NCBI RefSeq assembly: GCF_002933855.1
Contig: NZ_BFAQ01000021.1
Coordinates: 62,001-126,000, forward strand
DNA length: 64,000 bases
DNA from: Vibrio penaeicida
GTDB taxonomy: Bacteria > Pseudomonadota > Gammaproteobacteria > Enterobacterales > Vibrionaceae
Reading direction: 5' to 3'
Part shown: positions 62,748 to 64,000 of the stretch, in pieces
Layout of the letters: the number at the start of each line of letters is the position of its first letter
Position numbering within the stretch: position 1 is the first letter of the stretch
Translations under genes and position numbers: made by a program
The notes under the pieces: generated by a model
What the model saw: the letters and a program-made list of their open reading frames with translations, nothing else
Told to the model about the DNA's origin: nothing
The model's database searches: none

Positions 62748-63715
62748 TCAGCTACCGAGAGGCCGTTGCAGAGGGGATTGCCCAGGAGTTACGACGTGAC
62801 AATGATGTCGTATTTCTAGGTGAAGATGTCGCGGCAGCAGGAGGCGTATTTAAAGCAACGGTTGGTCTGTATGAAGAATTTGGTCCAGAGAGAGTTAGGG
62901 ATACCCCTATATCCGAACAAGCCATATTAGGTGCGGCGATGGGGGCGGCGATGACAGGGCTTAAACCCATTGCTGAAATAATGTTCTCAGATTTTTTGGC
63001 CGTTTGTTGGGATATGGTTGCTAACGAAATTGCAAAAGCTCGGTACATGACTGATGGACAATTGACGATTCCGCTTGTGATTAGAACCGCAAACGGTGCA
63101 GGATCTCGCTTTGGGGCGCAGCATTCACAAAGTTTAGAAAATTGGGCAATGATGATACCGGGAATTAAGGTTGTTGCACCTTCTAATCCAGCGGATGCTA
63201 AAGGGCTGCTCGCCGCAGCTGTTCGAGATCCTGATCCGGTCATTGTGTTTGAACACAAATCTCTTTACGCGATGAAAGGCGAAATACCAGATGGCGAGCA
63301 TGTTGTTGAGCTGGGGAAAGCTAACCAAATCCGCTATGGAAGTGACGTTACAATCGTCGCCTTAGCTGCAATGGTTCCAAGAGCCGAAAAAGCGGCAAAA
63401 AAACTTAAAGAAGAGGGGATAGATTGCTCGGTTATTGATTTAAGGTGCCTCGTCCCACTTGATGTGGATACCATCCTTAATGATGTAAAGAAGACGTCTA
63501 GGTTAGTCACCGTAGAGGAAAATCCTCAGTTATGTGGTTGGGGGGCGGAAATTGCCTCTATTGTTGGAAATGAATGTTTTTTTGAACTGGATTCACCGAT
63601 AAGTCGCATCACAACGCCCCATATCCCTTTGCCTGCCGCCGATAATTTAGAAGACCATGTCATCCCTTCCGTTGATCGGATCATTGATGAAGTAAGAAAG
63701 GTGGTGTCAATATGA
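62735..63715 (+). CDS. 2-oxo-acid dehydrogenase E1 beta subunit
   Basis: A 326-aa partner of E1 alpha, forming the heterotetramer that decarboxylates a 2-oxo acid. The usual motifs FLGEDVAAAGGVFKAT, DTPISEQAILGAAMGAA and VRTANGAGSRFGAQHSQ-type loop (here IRTANGAG) and FEHKSLY are present. The ATG at 62735 has GGAGG upstream. Its stop overlaps the aldehyde dehydrogenase start by ATGA. Confidence 0.92.
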   Translation: MAKLISYREAVAEGIAQELRRDNDVVFLGEDVAAAGGVFKATVGLYEEFGPERVRDTPISEQAILGAAMGAAMTGLKPIAEIMFSDFLAVCWDMVANEIAKARYMTDGQLTIPLVIRTANGAGSRFGAQHSQSLENWAMMIPGIKVVAPSNPADAKGLLAAAVRDPDPVIVFEHKSLYAMKGEIPDGEHVVELGKANQIRYGSDVTIVALAAMVPRAEKAAKKLKEEGIDCSVIDLRCLVPLDVDTILNDVKKTSRLVTVEENPQLCGWGAEIASIVGNECFFELDSPISRITTPHIPLPAADNLEDHVIPSVDRIIDEVRKVVSI

Positions 63716-64000
63716 TTGTCGACGGTATTAAGGTGCCAACCGGTGTATTTATTGGTGGAAAGTGGTTCAACAGCCAAAGTCGCGATATCCCTGTTTATAA
63801 CCCTGCAAACGAAGAGCTTCTTACGTATGTCGCTTCTGCGAACGAAAAGCATGTAGAAGCAGCCATAGACAGCGCTGAAAAGGGGCTGAAAATATGGAAG
63901 AAAACCGCGCCCAGAGAGCGAGGAGAGATTCTGAGAAAAGCGTACCAGCTGATGCAAGATGAAAAAGAACTCATCGCTAAGATCATCACTTTGGAAGAGG
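63712..64000 (+). CDS. NAD-dependent aldehyde dehydrogenase (N-terminal fragment)
   Basis: The first 96 codons are in the window; the gene continues beyond its right edge. MIVDGIKVPTGVFIGGKWFNSQSRDIPVYNPANEE is the start of an aldehyde dehydrogenase of the succinate-semialdehyde or betaine-aldehyde group. The NAD-binding and catalytic regions lie off the window. Translation is coupled to E1 beta. The operon so far is M24 - E1 alpha - E1 beta - aldehyde dehydrogenase. Confidence 0.85.
   Translation, partial: MIVDGIKVPTGVFIGGKWFNSQSRDIPVYNPANEELLTYVASANEKHVEAAIDSAEKGLKIWKKTAPRERGEILRKAYQLMQDEKELIAKIITLEE

Overview
The window looks like part of the small chromosome of a Vibrio. It carries CAI-1 quorum-sensing genes (cqsS/cqsA), the Vibrio cell-wall-stress two-component system vxrABC (also called wigKR), ectABC, phhAB, guaC, ldhA and a second-type ackA; from memory, these sit on chromosome 2 in V. 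cholerae. No rRNA, tRNA, CRISPR array, transposase or integrase was seen. All calls come from reading the sequence and supplied translations; no database search was run.

Layout. 1-5.3 kb: start of an OFA-type MFS transporter, a PAS-PAS-GGDEF diguanylate cyclase, a small membrane protein, a REC-CheC-like fusion with a PAS partner, and D-lactate dehydrogenase. 5.3-13.6 kb: guaC with an unusual structured leader, then a 6.6 kb insertion between two exact 30-bp repeats that each contain the guaC terminator. The insertion holds a C5-cytosine DNA methyltransferase, a 998-aa protein with a MORC/Hsp90-like ATPase at one end and a histidine-kinase-like core at the other, and a receiver-domain protein. 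This is one of two candidate undescribed systems. 13.6-28.5 kb: mostly housekeeping and stress genes: LOR/scramblase-like protein, GNAT, HAD, a MarR/nitroreductase pair with twin operators, cytochromes, ectoine synthesis, phenylalanine hydroxylation, an outer-membrane barrel, a GGDEF-EAL protein and ackA.

28.5-43.4 kb is accessory in look. The last ~50 bp of ackA recur, diverged, at 34.9 kb and 43.4 kb, with a weak relic at 35.2 kb. The copy at 34.9 kb differs from ackA almost only at synonymous positions, which suggests serial integration into the ackA 3' end. The first block holds a broken WYL regulator and a compact five- to six-gene membrane-associated cassette (glycine-zipper protein, HNH-like membrane protein, YkgJ-type cysteine cluster protein, two small proteins, DUF726-like hydrolase). 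This is the second candidate system. The second block holds vxrABC with a glycoside-hydrolase-like lipoprotein, a DJ-1/PfpI protein, an NAD(P)-binding protein and a LysR regulator.

43.4-64 kb: a tripartite tricarboxylate transporter (tctC frameshifted) with its two-component system, a lipoprotein, cqsS/cqsA, a TDT transporter, a strong candidate small RNA followed by a 16-bp tandem repeat, a probably Zur-controlled COG0523 metal chaperone, an EAL protein, the YlqF GTPase, and a LacI-controlled operon of an M24-family protein, E1-alpha and E1-beta of a 2-oxo-acid dehydrogenase and an aldehyde dehydrogenase that runs off the window.
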